From: Calycina herbarum | Taxonomy: Eukaryota > Ascomycota > Leotiomycetes > Helotiales > Pezizellaceae | Reading direction: 5' to 3' | DNA length: 64,000 nt | Assembly: GCA_001414485.1 (NCBI GenBank) | Contig: LLEY01000042.1 | Coordinates: forward strand, 124,001 to 188,000 | Shown: one piece after another, positions 47,101 to 58,176 of the stretch | How the letters are laid out: each line of letters begins with the position of its first letter | Numbering within the stretch: position 1 is the stretch's first letter | The notes under the pieces: generated by a model | Database searches by the model: none | Told to the model about the DNA's origin: nothing | The model's input: only the letters and a program-made list of their open reading frames with translations | Program-made: the position numbers and the translations under genes

Positions 47101-47582
47101 TCCCCACAAAGATCCAATCCAACATCGGATCCGTGACCATGGCGGTCACTACACCTGGTGGGTTGAAGCTTGCTAGCTTCTGCTTGGATTGGAGATCCCA
47201 TACTATGATTTCGTTTTTGGAGTCTAGACTTATGAGGCGGTCGGCGACGAAATAGAGTTGCTTGACGGAAGCTCGTCGAGGGAGGGTGAAGATATATTGT
47301 ATTCGTGCTTGGCCGAATACGTAGATCGTTCCGCTGCCAAAGGCGCTTTCAGTAGTGCCTACTGCTAGTAGGGATTGGATGGGGTCGTAGGCTAACGTCC
47401 TGGTAACACAAGCAGAGTTAGTATATGATTCCCACGCGCTCTTTGGGTGCTAGGAAGGCATACCCAATCTGCGAATTTATTCCAAACCTCGCTCGATCAT
47501 CTGGAGAGAAGATACCTGGCAATATACCAGCGGATAGATCATTCTGGATGCCCGCCTGTTTGCCCCGCAGAAAGCCTGCCAT
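44129..47582 (-). CDS. SRO7: Lgl/Sro7 family WD-repeat protein, exocytosis regulator
   Basis: Sro7/Lgl proteins bind the Sec9/SNAP-25 SNARE and the Rab Sec4 to control vesicle docking in polarised growth. Seven exons: 47582-47464, 47399-46848, 46699-46438, 46318-46175, 46075-45939, 45847-44934 and 44871-44129, 956 residues, full length. The start MAGFLRGKQAGIQNDLSAGI is the family's N-terminus. WD-type blades follow (TLAYDPIQSLLAVG, HPRDIGQLLIGYTEGIVTYS, FFDPKDGRIV, AHGDGTIRIFDVGHGDE). The C-terminal part has GGIFGWTGPSEIAMLNVWGT, PRPTISNLQWISGTQY and IGGPDRPPSKR. It ends in an R-SNARE-like helix (AEDVNKFVSKQKRNMLIGGI), as in Lgl/tomosyn relatives. Intron phases were checked through the whole frame. 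Confidence 0.92.
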
Positions 47583-48008
47583 GGTTTGTTGAGTTTCCGG
47601 GGGGTTTTCTGTGCGATGAATAAGGGTTCTTTATTGATGTCGAGTAAGAAGTTTTGAGTTCTTGATAGAGGTTGGTATGGTCTTGGTCCACCAGTGAAAG
47701 GTCATCTTTGATTGACAGCGATGAAGGAACAATCGGCACAAGGAGGGGTTCACCAACAAGGCTGTGCAAGTCGGGATTTCCCCGGCCTGGTGGGCCACTG
47801 TTACGTAGGTATGACCATTAGCCTAACCATAGATTGAGCCAGGGCACGTGTAAATGATTCAGAACATGGAGTATAGAATTTGAAGTTATTAATTGGGAAG
47901 AAATTGGTATATTTTTGTGAAGGGTTGAAGTCATTTGTATTATTCATTTTAGTATTAATTGTGGTGGGGATTGAAAGTCCAAACTTGTGTATGTTGATGT
48001 ATTAAGAC

Positions 48009-48542
48009 TTAATATGTTAAACGATCCAAAACTGGTCCTCCATCCTGAATAATCTCATACTCTCCCTTTCCCCATACTCCCCAATACTCCATCCACGCCT
48101 TTTCAACATTCCGATCAATCTCCACCTTAAGATCAGCCAACTTCCTCTTAAGAATCTCCATCAACTTCGTTTGCATATCCAAAGCGGCATAATCGTCATC
48201 TGTAGCTACTTGCGTGATGAGATCCTTCTCCAGATTGGCAATCCTCCTTTCCACATCTCTCCTTTTGTCTGCGGTTTTGGAATGTGCCTCTGCGTCCATT
48301 GCGTTCCTACTGGCGTCGACGAGTGCGCAGAGCTTGCATGATAGGACGGGGTTTTGATTAGTGCCTCGCTCAATACTCATGTTTGGTGTGACATCTGAGA
48401 AGTGTTTGAGTAGGAAGGAGACGGATGGGATGGGCATTGTGAAAGATCGACAGTGACGGCATGCTGTGGTTTTGGTACAGATGGGAGTGGAGAGACTGCC
48501 TCTGCAGTGCGGACATGGTGGGTTTCCTTGGATGGTAGTCAT
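48009..48542 (-). CDS. short protein with N-terminal CxxC pairs and coiled coil
   Basis: 177 residues from the ATG at 48542; I preferred it over an upstream ATG (48641) because the extra segment is low-complexity His/Leu. The N-terminus has paired cysteines that could bind zinc: PPCPHCRGSL and TTACRHCRSF, followed by SCKLCALVDAS. A long helix follows (DVERRIANLEKDLI, LMEILKRKLADLKVEIDRNV), then a Trp/Gly-rich end (YWGVWGKGEYE). I do not recognise the family. It is transcribed in the same direction as SRO7, but as a separate gene. Confidence 0.6.
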   Translation of the reverse strand: MTTIQGNPPCPHCRGSLSTPICTKTTACRHCRSFTMPIPSVSFLLKHFSDVTPNMSIERGTNQNPVLSCKLCALVDASRNAMDAEAHSKTADKRRDVERRIANLEKDLITQVATDDDYAALDMQTKLMEILKRKLADLKVEIDRNVEKAWMEYWGVWGKGEYEIIQDGGPVLDRLTY

Positions 48543-49317
48543 GTTTTTGAGATGAAGATGAAGACGAAGATGAAGATGATGAGAGGACGAGTAGAGAGAT
48601 GGTCGGAAGTCAACATAAGCGTGTACTTGTATACTCGACAAAAGAACTGATTCGAGTCAAACAAGTAAAACCGAACAGACCATGACGATGGTGATGTGAA
48701 TAAAGAAGCCATGTGGAACTTCAAACAAAGCCGCTGCAATCAGTTGACTGAATGTCGCCACCAAAATAATGGCAGCATAGTGAATGCCATGGCATCTACC
48801 GTCATATTGTATGCTTTGTGGGGATACTAGCCATCGTGGTCCTCAGCTCGGAATGAGGTCAGGTTGGAGCTGAACGAACATCGGAATCTCCTTTGGGCAG
48901 CCAACTCAACAGTGGAGCCGCGAGCAAGCGCTTTCGAGCTGTGTTGCCCAAGTCAACGTAGGTAGCATGGAAGCTAGCCAGCCAGCCAGCCCATCTCCGG
49001 CAAAGGAGAGGCCTTCTCCGCCAATTCTTCATCAACAGAAGGATGGATGGGTGTCGTGTCCCGCCAAATTGTTTCTCCCAGCCCATGCATTCTCATGCGT
49101 CAGGTGGCAGAATGAGTTCAGCGATTGTAATTCTCCTCTTGCCTCCAGATTCCCATCGATGTACATCATTGAGTGAAGAAATGATTGGATATTTCCGGAG
49201 GCGTGTAGTTTTATGTATGGAGAGAAAGGAAGAAAAGAGGAAGTTGGCTAGCGCGACGAAATCAAGTAGGCAAATTTTATGGTGCACGGACCTTCTCTCG
49301 GATCAACGTTTTTGCGG
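48543..49317. other. intergenic, no gene seen
   Basis: Overlapping frames at 48859-49321 on both strands have no recognisable features. A MITE begins at 49318. Confidence 0.5.
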
Positions 49318-49514
49318 TTGACAGCAAAAGCGGCAGTAAATCGCTCTTGCTTACTTCGGAACAATTGGACTTGATTGTTCCAAGAGACCTGGGTTAGTAT
49401 TTCGAATTGTCTCAAGTTTTTAGGTTAGTTACCTTAAATTATCCTAAAGAATTCCAATAATGTGATAAGGAGGCAGGTGCGACCTGAAGTATTTACTGCC
49501 GCTTTTACAGTCCA
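49318..49514 (+). mobile_element. MITE copy 1
   Basis: 197 bp with terminal inverted repeats: left TTGACAGCAAAAGCGGCAGT, and the reverse complement of the right end TGGACTGTAAAAGCGGCAGT. The interior shares AATTGGACTTGATTGTTCC, TATTTCGAATTGT and GGCAGGTGCGACCTGAAGTA with the copies at 53788 and 57972. It has no coding capacity. It lies in the upstream region of the PP28 gene, 257 bp from its ATG. Confidence 0.8.
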
Positions 49515-49770
49515 AATTCACCACCAAAGGCACGTGCCTGGTCAGCACGAAATCGACCCCTCCTTGGATAAAACTGCCCCTCGAAACCTTGGAAAGAATA
49601 GCAACACTGCAGCGAAACCACCACTTCTCTGCTGCTTATTACCTCCACTCCACACTCGATTGCACCACCCACTTCTGCAATCAATCTTCATCTGCAAATT
49701 CTTCATAAGCAAACAACCTCTTGTCACTCGTACGACAAACAACCGAGTCACAGACAAATCTCAATACAAA

Positions 49771-50587
49771 ATGGCACCAGGAGGACCACCAGGTGGAGGA
49801 GGACGCGGACGTGGGGGCAAATTCAAGAAATTTACTCGTGGTGGTAAGTCTGTACTCAAATTCATCAAATGATATCCTATCTAATAACCTATTTCCCACA
49901 GGTGGCAAGCATTTCTCCAAGAACCTTCGACCCCTCGATGCCAACGGAAACGAAGTCCAAGAACGCGACCCAAATGCCTCATCATCCGAAGAAGAAGACA
50001 GTTCCGAGGAGGAATCATCATCAGAAGAGGAGACAAACCAACAATCCATGACTCGTGAGGAGCGTCGAGCCGCCGCAAAGGCGAAGAAGGAAGCCGCGAT
50101 AGCCAAGAAGAAGGGGGTTCCACAACCGGGCGATATGCCATCCAGCTCATCAGAGGAAGAGAGCGAGGATGAAGATATGCCTGCCAATCCCAATCACTCA
50201 AAGGCTGCACGCAATCAGGCTAAAGCTGCTCCCGTCAGCGTGGACGAAGCAGCTGAGGGTGTCAAGGAGATGAGCGTAGGAGGAAAGGGAAAGAAGCCAG
50301 TGGCAGAGTTGAGTCGACGTGAGCGAGAGGCAGTACAAGCACAGCAAGCCAAGGAGAGATATCAGAAACTTCACGAGGCCGGAAAGACTGATGAGGCCAA
50401 GGCGGATCTTGCCAGACTCAAGCTGATTCGCGAGAAGCGAGAACAAGAGGCTGCACGAAAGACTGCCGAGAAGGAGGAGCGTGAGGAAGCAGAGAAGGGA
50501 AAGAAGGCTGATATTGAAGCTCGGGAAGCCAAGCGGAGAGAAGCTGCCATGGGCCCGTCAAAGGGTAAAGGCAAATCGAAGAAGTAA
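49771..50587 (+). CDS. PP28/PDAP1 family casein kinase substrate phosphoprotein
   Basis: Two exons, 49771-49843 and 49902-50587, 252 residues; the intron is 58 bp (GTAAGT..CCCACAG). The start is a Gly/Arg-rich basic tail ([20 protein letters not shown]). Two acidic serine clusters follow ([18 protein letters not shown] and [12 protein letters not shown]), ideal casein kinase II sites. The PP28 domain then reads [20 protein letters not shown] and [20 protein letters not shown], followed by a charged helix ([19 protein letters not shown]) to a Lys-rich end. PDAP1 homologues bind growth factors or RNA-related partners in animals; the fungal role is poorly known. The upstream ATG at 49721 is in a different exon frame and was not used. 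Confidence 0.88.
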
Positions 50588-51400
50588 TCTTCTTCTTCTT
50601 GTCTTGTGTGCATATCTCTTCTGCATTGTCTTTACGATTTTCATCCTTTGGCTTTCGGTTGTGGTTGGCATAATGTACTCATTCATTCGCCTTCATCTTT
50701 CTTATTTTTCCATTGAAGAATACCCAGCGTACAATTCTACGCAATACTCTTCTTCTAGGTTTCTCAGTTGTGGGTTTTCGCCACAATAGAGCAGCGAATT
50801 TCATGCCATTACCAAAAACTGATTTTCATCCAGCGTATTTTGGCGAGTCAAACAGAAACGTTAAAAAATTAGTAAGTATACGAATCAGCAAATAAGTTAA
50901 CTAGGTCTTGGTGGGTAAGCGGCACAGTAACATATTCGAGATCAACTCTCCTCGACTGAACCATATTTCCAAAAAGAGAGACCATTTAATTTCTCCACCG
51001 ACAAAAGTAGGCGAACTATTTCTGCACTTTGCCACAATGTCCTAATTTAAACAATAGCTGAGATATCCCAGACCACTTTTGTTCATATCGTAACGTTCCG
51101 AATCCTTCCCAAACAAAACGTCTAAACCAAAAAAATCCCTTGAATCCTTCTCATCCAATTATCTAACTTCCATTACGGACGTATCAATTACCTAAATCTC
51201 CCCGCTTTTAACCGCACGTGTTTCACGTGGAGGGAAAACTCAGCACGTCATGATTTTGGTATTTTCATCTTTGAAACCACCTACCATATGACTTCCACGA
51301 CTTCGTGTATTTTCTGTATCAACTTGAGTTGACATATAGATTATTTTGTTCATTTCGAGTAAAAGTCCTTGAAATAGCTTGTTGCAGTACCACAGCATTC
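50588..51400. other. intergenic, no gene seen
   Basis: Holds the 3' end of PP28 and the leader of the decarboxylase gene. CACGTGTTTCACGTG near 51221-51235 contains two overlapping CACGTG-type sites that could be bHLH targets. Confidence 0.4.
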
Positions 51401-53369
51401 ATGGCTTCGAAATTACCCGAGGTCAATGGAAATGACTCGGTCAAACCATTAAATCGCGCTGATGAGGTTGAGGATGTTTGTTTTTCTCCCCACTCTCATT
51501 TCTTAGTTACTATTTCCCCAATCTTACTTGAGTCGCACGCCCTTCTCTTTCATCTATTAAAAACACTTGATAACTTTGTAAATAGTTACTCACTTCCATC
51601 CAAGCCCTCATACTCCCTTTTATTCGAGAAGCTGATATTGCTTCTCTCGCTAAATCTTCGGGTGGTGGAAGCAATGAAGCAAAAGAGAATGGACAGAAAG
51701 GGAGAACTGCTTTAGTTGAGTATCATACTCCTAGGGAGTTGAAAGAGTTATTTGGGTTTGTGTTGCCTGATGGTCAGAGTGTCGAGGGAAAAGAGGCGGG
51801 TAGAGGGAAGGAGGGCATATTGGAGGTTGTGGAGAAGGTTTTGAGGTTTAGTGTTAATACTTGGGATCAAGGATTTCGTGAGTTATTTACTCCTTAAGTT
51901 CTTCATGTTTGTGCTTTTCGAGAAAAAAAAAGTGTCGTTGAGGGGATGAAGTTGTAAGAGGGTTGAGGATTTAGAAGAAAGGGTGCTAATTTTTGGACAG
52001 TGGATAAGTTGTATGCTAGCACCAATGCTGTAAGTCAACCTCACTTGTTGGATGGAGAACTTTGAATTGACAAAGAAATAGGTCGGCTTGGTTTCCGAAT
52101 TATTGTTAGCAACTCTAAACACAAATGTAAGTTACCTCCCCCTTTTTCCTCGCTTCACTCGCTGACAACTCATCTAGGTTCAGTAAGCCATCCTTCAATC
52201 CCCCAGCCAACTTCAACTAACATACCACTAGCGTCTACGCCGTCTCCCCAGCCCTAACCCTCCTCGAAAAAACCACCACCAAAACCCTTGCCCAAAAGTT
52301 CGGCTTCACAGCTCCCCAAGCAGGAGGAATCTCAACCCAAGGAGGTTCAGCCTCAAACACCACATCCCTAATCCTCGCCCGCAACACCCTCTATCCCTCC
52401 ACCAAGCTAGAAGGAAACGGGTCCCACAAGTTCGTCCTCTTTACCTCCTCCCACGGACATTACTCCCTCGAAAAAGCAGCTCAAATGTGTGGTCTCGGCA
52501 CTTCGGCTGTGATACCCGTCCCTGTCGATGCTACAGGAAGAATGATAGTTAGTGAGTTAGAACGCTTGGTGAGGAAGAGTAGGGAGGAGGGAAAGACGCC
52601 TTTTTATGTTAATGCTACTGCGGGCACTACCGTTCTCGGTTCGTTTGATGATTTTAAGGGGATAGGGGAGGTGTGTAAGAGGGAGGGGTTGTGGATGCAT
52701 GTTGATGGTTCATGGGGTGGTTCCGTCATCTTCTCTCCTTCACAAAAGCACAAGTTGAAGGGTGTTGAGAAGGCGGATTCGGTAGCGGTGAATCCTCACA
52801 AGATGTTAGGTGTGCCGATGACTTGTTCGTTTCTTTTGGGGCCCGATATGAGGATTTTTCATAAAGCGAATACGCTACCTGCGGGATATCTTTTTCATTC
52901 CAATGATGATGAGGAGGAGGCACAAAATGGGGAGGAAGAAGAAGTCTGGGACTTGGCAGATTTGACACTGCAATGTGGACGACGAGGAGATTCGCTGAAA
53001 ATGGCTTTGCACTGGATATACTACGGCACCTCCGGCATTTCCTCACAAATCGATCATGCTTTTTCTATCGCTTCATACTTCACCTCTTTACTAGCGACAA
53101 AATCGGATTTCGAACTCGTTTCTGAAAATCCACCGCCTTGTTTACAAGTTTGTTTTTACTATAAGAAAGATGGGAAATTGGGGGATGAAAAGGAGAATGG
53201 GAGGGTTACTAGTAGGACTGTGAAGGGACTTATTGGGAGGGGATTTATGATTGATTATGCGCCCGGTGAGAAGGGAGAAATGTTTCGGGTTGTGGTTAAT
53301 GTTCAGACTAGACGGGAGACTGTTGATGGACTGGTCAAAGCAATTGAGAAGGTTGGTGGGAGTTTGTAA
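51401..53369 (+). CDS. group II PLP-dependent decarboxylase (glutamate/cysteine-sulfinate decarboxylase-like)
   Basis: Decarboxylates an acidic amino acid, probably glutamate or cysteine sulfinate, using pyridoxal phosphate. Six exons including a 5-nt microexon: 51401-51475, 51586-51877, 52001-52029, 52082-52126, 52178-52182 and 52232-53369, 527 residues. The microexon GTTCA restores NTNVHVYAVSPALTLLEKTT. Key motifs: GGSASNTTSLILARN, TAGTTVLGSFD, HVDGSWGG (Asp307) and the cofactor lysine in NPHKMLGVPM (Lys339). The C-terminal domain ends FRVVVNVQTRRETVDGL. An acidic loop (DDEEEAQNGEEEE) is inserted before CGRRGDSLKM. Substrate cannot be decided from the sequence. All junction phases agree with one frame. 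Confidence 0.88.
52178..52182 (+). other. 5-nt microexon GTTCA of the decarboxylase gene
   Basis: It is preceded by CTGACAACTCATCTAG and followed by GTAAGC. The next acceptor is CACTAG at 52231 after an AACTAAC branch point. Without these five bases the conserved NTN-V-HVY block is out of frame. Flanking introns are 51 and 49 bp. Confidence 0.75.
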
Positions 53370-53558
53370 ACATGATATGGCGGTTTGGGAGGTTTGGGAG
53401 GAGATAGATGGAGATGAGAGAGTTTAGAACTTAGAGGTAAATTTTAAATTGGGATTAGAGACTTGAACTTGGGGAATTCTTGCGATTTTCTCTTACAAAA
53501 ATTTATGTATCTCTGAAAAGTCCTCATCGACGTTTTCGAAGTTCAAATCATGTATAGA

Positions 53559-53583
53559 CCCCCCCCCCCCCCCCCCCAAAAAA
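53559..53583 (+). repeat. homopolymer C19 followed by A6
   Basis: Nineteen C then six A downstream of the decarboxylase gene. Length is prone to sequencing error. Confidence 0.8.
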
Positions 53584-53787
53584 GGATTATCATACCAGAA
53601 GAGAGATTGAGAATTTGAACCCGGACTCCATGCGACTTTCATCTCTCGGTTTCACTCTTGAAAGCACTTGTCATGTAATTTATATATAATGGGAATATTC
53701 AGTGCTTAAAGCCAAAACATTTTTTGGAGCTTTCGGTTGCTTAAAATATACTTCCAAGTTTATATTGATTCTAAACTAGACTCGCAG

Positions 53788-53990
53788 TGGACATTAAAAG
53801 TGACAGTAGCAATACTTTGGGACAATTGTACTTGAGTGTTCTGAAATACATAGGTCAATATTTCGAATTGTTCCAAGTGTTTAGAATAATTTCCTTGAAT
53901 TGCCCTAAAAGGCTGGAACAACGAGAGCTAGGTACTCGTAGGCAGGGCAGGTGCGAAACCTGAATTATTTACTACCACTTTTAATGTCCA
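53788..53990 (+). mobile_element. MITE copy 2
   Basis: 203 bp with ends TGGACATTAAAAGTG and, inverted at the right, CACTTTTAATGTCCA. Short inverted CTCGC/GCGAG words flank it (53781-53785 and 53992-53996). The interior matches copies 1 and 3 (GGGACAATTGTACTTGA, TTTCGAATTGTTCC, GGCAGGTGCGAAACCTGAA). Confidence 0.85.
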
Positions 53991-55370
53991 TCGCGAGACT
54001 AGGTACCGTTGGTCTTGGCGAATTATTACAATTTGGGAAATAAAACTTCCAATAATTTCCCGAACACTATTACAGAAAGCCTCCCATGATGAATTCATCG
54101 CAATTTTCCATATATCTAGGCGGGGTAGAAGTGGTGATTGGGACAATGAATCTCGTAGGTTATCTTTTTGCTAGATTTCTTTCTTTCTCTGGGCCTGCTC
54201 TCTAGTCCAACCCCCTTTCTTCCGGAGTCTTAAAGTTGAAACGCAAGCATGAAGAAATCCAAGATGTAACACCAGGGGAAACCAAAGAGAACATGAAGTT
54301 CTCAATTAAAACGCGCGAAAAAGAAGCCAGAGTTGAAGAGCAATCAAAAATGCTGATAAGGCCATGTCAGTTGAAGCATGTTTTATTAGCCAGTCCCAAC
54401 TCAGTCACCGAAAAGCAGAAAAACGAGCTAAATTTAATGGGAAATTGAACTGTTCTATACTACAGAGCCGCAAAATGGACAACACCGCGCTCTTTAAGGA
54501 AACTTTTATTATTCGTTGCAAGATGACCGCTTACAAGAGAGTATGATCGAAAATTGAAGCATTCTAAAGATCCATTGCGGAATCAATAATATTGATGGAA
54601 AACAGAATCCCTTCTTATTTCTGCAAAATTATGATTAGGTGTTGGGACGAGATAACTTGAGACCCGTGTGGTTTATTATTGACATTGGCAGTGGTCCTGA
54701 TGAAGAATTCGTTAACACTGAGGCAGCCAGAAGCAACGTTGGGTTGGGTATCTTTCCAACTCTAGTGGCCATCGTAGCGTCGGGCTGGCGTCGCAGACGG
54801 CGAAGATTCGCTTAACTTGAAAGCAAAAAGTGCAAAAAATAATTCAGATTAAGTAAGAGTAAAACCCCCAAAACAATAGGAAAAAATGGCAAAACTTTAG
54901 TTGTAGTAAAGAAATCCCAGCTTCGTAGGCACTGGGATTTTTTGCGAATTGGCGACGGGGACCGCCGTCGAATCCCGCCCCGAGGGGCGAGTGGTAGGTC
55001 TGTCGATAATCTGGAAGCCGCGGGTTAGGCCAGGCTCCAGTGGTGCAAACAATTCCTCACAAGTCGAAATATGAGACCTTGACCACCCCAGGCGACCATT
55101 GGGGAGATTTTGTTGTACAAACATTTGTCCTAATAGTGGTCTTGAAACATTCAACTCGCCGGTTGTGGGCGCTAAATTGGTGTTGAAGGAGTAGACCTAG
55201 AAAGGAGTAGCGAGGGGATGAGGGTGGGTCTGTGTAACCCAAAACTGATTGGCTTAAGATCCATCGCCCGGATTTTCACCGATCGCGATCAAAAAAGTTT
55301 CTTGAGATTTTGAGACGATAAGGAATCCTAAGGAATCCCCAGACACCCACCGCGCAGCAGGACCAACACA
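53991..55370. other. intergenic, no gene supported
   Basis: Two short overlapping plus frames (54236-54546) have no recognisable content. The 3' part is the promoter and leader of NOP9. Confidence 0.5.
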
Positions 55371-57803
55371 ATGCCTAAAGAAAACAAACACAGTCGAGGT
55401 CGGCGGAAGGAGGAGAAGGACAAAAAGCGCAAACGGGACACCGGCGACGAAGAAATTGTCCTCCCCAAACGCCAAAAGTCCCAAGACCCAGAAAACCCTT
55501 CCGAAGAAGTCGAATTTATAGGACTCGACAACTCAATCCTGCCACAAGATGACGAGAAGGCGCCAGCTACCGAAAGACCTTTCTATGGTATGCTTGAAGA
55601 TGAGGAGCAAGAATATTTCCGACGCGCAGACGAACTTCTCGAGCTGAACGATTTCCCTTCCGACGAAGAACGAACACTATTTCTCGAGAGTGTGTATAGG
55701 GAAGCTGAGGGCAAGGAATTGAAGATTGCTTGCAGTCAGAGTTGTTCCCGACTGATGGAGCGATTGATACTGTTGAGTACAAGTGCGCAGAAGAAGAAGC
55801 TGTTTGGGGTATTTGCGGGGAATTTCTCGCATTTGGTGCAGCATCGATTTGCAAGTCATTGCGCTGAGATGCTGTTTATCCAGAGTGCCCCGGTGGTCAC
55901 AAGGGAATTGACTGGAGATGAGGTAGTGGCGGAGAAGAAGGAGAAGGTTGAAGGGGATGCAGACGATACAGAGGATCCCGAGAGCTTGTCAATGGAGAGC
56001 TTATTCCTGGCAACCTTGGATGAGCTGGAGGGCCAGATGGCATTCTTGTTGACGGACCGATTTGCGTCGCATACGCTGAGAGTGTTGATGGTCATTTTGT
56101 CTGGCAGATCACTGGAAAAGAGCTCGACAAATTCTCTACTGAAAAGCAAGAAAAAGGAGAAGGTAGTGGTTGCGAATATGGCTGCGGCACCAACAGAATT
56201 ATCTTTGAACAAGCGCGCTGTTCCAGAGTCCTTCCAATTTGCAGTTGAGAAGATAATTTCAGACACGATTGCGACAATGGATCCTACCTTTATTCAAGTT
56301 CTCGCCACACATCCTACTGGCAACCCTACTTTACAACTCCTCCTTGAACTCGAACTGACGAATCCAAATTCGAAGAAGGGCAAAAACTCCGACCAGAAAA
56401 CCATCATCTCGGCTCTCCTGCCAGACGAACTAGGCACGGAGGGAAGCTCAGCGTCTATATTTATCAACGGTATTATTTACGATGCAATTGGGTCACGTCT
56501 CCTCGAAACAATCTGCACGCATGCTCCAGGAAAGCTGTTCAAGCAAATATACAAAACCACTTTCAAAGAGCGTATCGCGGGATTGGCAAGGAACGAGATC
56601 TCAAGTTATGTTGTTATGAAAGTGTTGGAGCGACTTAGCAAAGAAGATCTGGTGGATGCCGTTGAGCAGATAGCACCTCAAATTATGGGTTTGGTTGAGC
56701 GATCACGAACTGTTATCATCAAGACTTTGATGGAGAGGTGCCACGCAAGAAAGGCGGTTGCGTCTGTGGATGCTTTGACGAACGCAATTGCTTCTTCGTA
56801 TGGCTCAGATCCGAATACTTTAGTCTTGAAGATGGCTTGTGTTACTGATGTAGATGCCCTCATCAAAGCTACTATTGCCGCGAAACCGGAAGAGGAGGCA
56901 CCGGAGGCACCTGAACAGCCTGAGAAGACCGGTACGATCCTAAAGAGAGCAAAAAAGCCCATAGATCAGGGAATGAAGACAACACCTCAGCAAACCCACG
57001 GCTCACTTCTTGCTCAGAGTTTGCTTGCAATTCCTGGACCACCATCAACATTGATTCAAAACTCACTGTTGTGTCTTCCACAGCCAACACTTCTTGCGCT
57101 CGCCCTGTACACACCAACCTCACATATTATTCAGGCGGCCCTCAACCCTGTAACACCAACACTTTTCCGACGAAAATTCATCAACACCCTACTTTTTTCC
57201 ACAGAGCCCGAAACCCCAGAATTGGATCCCACTCTCATTCTAGCTCTCTCCACAACCGGATCCCATACCCTAGACGCTCTCCTCAAATCTACAGCCTCCA
57301 CAGCACCCCTGTTCATCCTTTGCGAACGAGTCGCTCTCACCCTGTGCAACCACGAGGTAGCCCTCCGAGAAAATTTCACAGGCCGAATCATATGGCGAAA
57401 TTATCACCTCGATCTCTTCAAGCGTCGGAGAGGCGAATGGGTAAATACCGTCAAGGCTCTTGGTGCAGCTGCATACCCATCTGAGGAGCCCGCGAAGAAT
57501 GCTGAGACAGCGGAGGCAACGCCTTCTACCAACGCACTGCAGAAAAACAAAAAAAAGAACAACAAGGATAACAAGAGGCAACCTTGGAAAGGTAATGACG
57601 AGGAATTGGATGCAAATGGGAACAAGAAATCGAAAATCCAGCTCGCGAGGGAGAGACATGCAAAAAATAAGGCTACAGGAGGGGCACCTGGAAATGCTAA
57701 TAATATCAAAATTGGAAGTTCCAAGGTTGGAGCAGCTAAGGATGGAGAAAAGGAAAAGGGGGTTGAGGATATGGTACATCCTGCAAGGAGAGTTGCTGTC
57801 TAA
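55371..57803 (+). CDS. NOP9: nucleolar protein 9, Pumilio-repeat RNA-binding ribosome factor
   Basis: Nop9 binds the 20S pre-rRNA with Pumilio-type repeats and controls its processing during 40S assembly in the nucleolus. A single 810-codon exon. The N-terminus is a Lys/Arg-rich nucleolar signal (KHSRGRRKEEKDKKRKRD). The PUF repeats begin with SQSCSRLMERLILLS and HLVQHRFASHCAEMLF, then LTDRFASHTLRVLM, HPTGNPTLQLLLELE, GSRLLETICTHAPG, ISSYVVMKVLERLS and TTGSHTLDALLKST. A Lys-rich C-terminal extension (NKKKNNKDNKRQPWKG, KSKIQLARERHAKNKA) completes the family architecture. The start ATGCCTAAAGAAAAC follows CCAACACA, a good context. No intron or lesion is visible. Confidence 0.93.
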   Translation: MPKENKHSRGRRKEEKDKKRKRDTGDEEIVLPKRQKSQDPENPSEEVEFIGLDNSILPQDDEKAPATERPFYGMLEDEEQEYFRRADELLELNDFPSDEERTLFLESVYREAEGKELKIACSQSCSRLMERLILLSTSAQKKKLFGVFAGNFSHLVQHRFASHCAEMLFIQSAPVVTRELTGDEVVAEKKEKVEGDADDTEDPESLSMESLFLATLDELEGQMAFLLTDRFASHTLRVLMVILSGRSLEKSSTNSLLKSKKKEKVVVANMAAAPTELSLNKRAVPESFQFAVEKIISDTIATMDPTFIQVLATHPTGNPTLQLLLELELTNPNSKKGKNSDQKTIISALLPDELGTEGSSASIFINGIIYDAIGSRLLETICTHAPGKLFKQIYKTTFKERIAGLARNEISSYVVMKVLERLSKEDLVDAVEQIAPQIMGLVERSRTVIIKTLMERCHARKAVASVDALTNAIASSYGSDPNTLVLKMACVTDVDALIKATIAAKPEEEAPEAPEQPEKTGTILKRAKKPIDQGMKTTPQQTHGSLLAQSLLAIPGPPSTLIQNSLLCLPQPTLLALALYTPTSHIIQAALNPVTPTLFRRKFINTLLFSTEPETPELDPTLILALSTTGSHTLDALLKSTASTAPLFILCERVALTLCNHEVALRENFTGRIIWRNYHLDLFKRRRGEWVNTVKALGAAAYPSEEPAKNAETAEATPSTNALQKNKKKNNKDNKRQPWKGNDEELDANGNKKSKIQLARERHAKNKATGGAPGNANNIKIGSSKVGAAKDGEKEKGVEDMVHPARRVAV

Positions 57804-57971
57804 AAATTGTACTCTGGGTTGAAGTTTGTGTACTCGGCTGCTTGACTAGTTAGTTGCACTTGGATGATAGCTTTGTCGATAATGTGATGAATATATGAAA
57901 CAATACTTCAAATCTCCTTTTTGATCTTGTGTACTCTCATTCAGATTGTTATGGGCTTCTTCCCCTCGTGA

Positions 57972-58176
57972 TGGACATCAAAAGTTGCAGTAAATACTTC
58001 AGGTTCGTACCTGCCTACCTAGCCCTCGTTGTTCTACCTTTCTAGGGCAATGCAAGTAAATTATCCTAAAGACTTGGAACAATTTGAAACTATTGACCCA
58101 GGTGTTTTGGAACAACCGAGTTCCAAATCATGACTGTATTTGAAGTTTATATGTTTATTGCCGCTTTTGATGTCCA
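57972..58176 (-). mobile_element. MITE copy 3, inverted
   Basis: 205 bp, in reverse orientation to copies 1 and 2: left end TGGACATCAAAAGTTGCAGT, right end CCGCTTTTGATGTCCA. The reverse complement of the interior carries GGCAGGTACGAACCTGAA and the GGAACAATT-type words found in the others. It lies 168 bp after NOP9. Confidence 0.85.

Noticed and set aside
53559..53583. Poly-C/poly-A tract as a functional element
   Set aside because: Simple homopolymer, likely slippage or sequencing noise, with nothing else around it.
54236..54546. Two short overlapping plus-strand frames with Lys/Glu-rich content
   Set aside because: No recognisable domain, no splice-supported extension, and each is only 60-70 codons.
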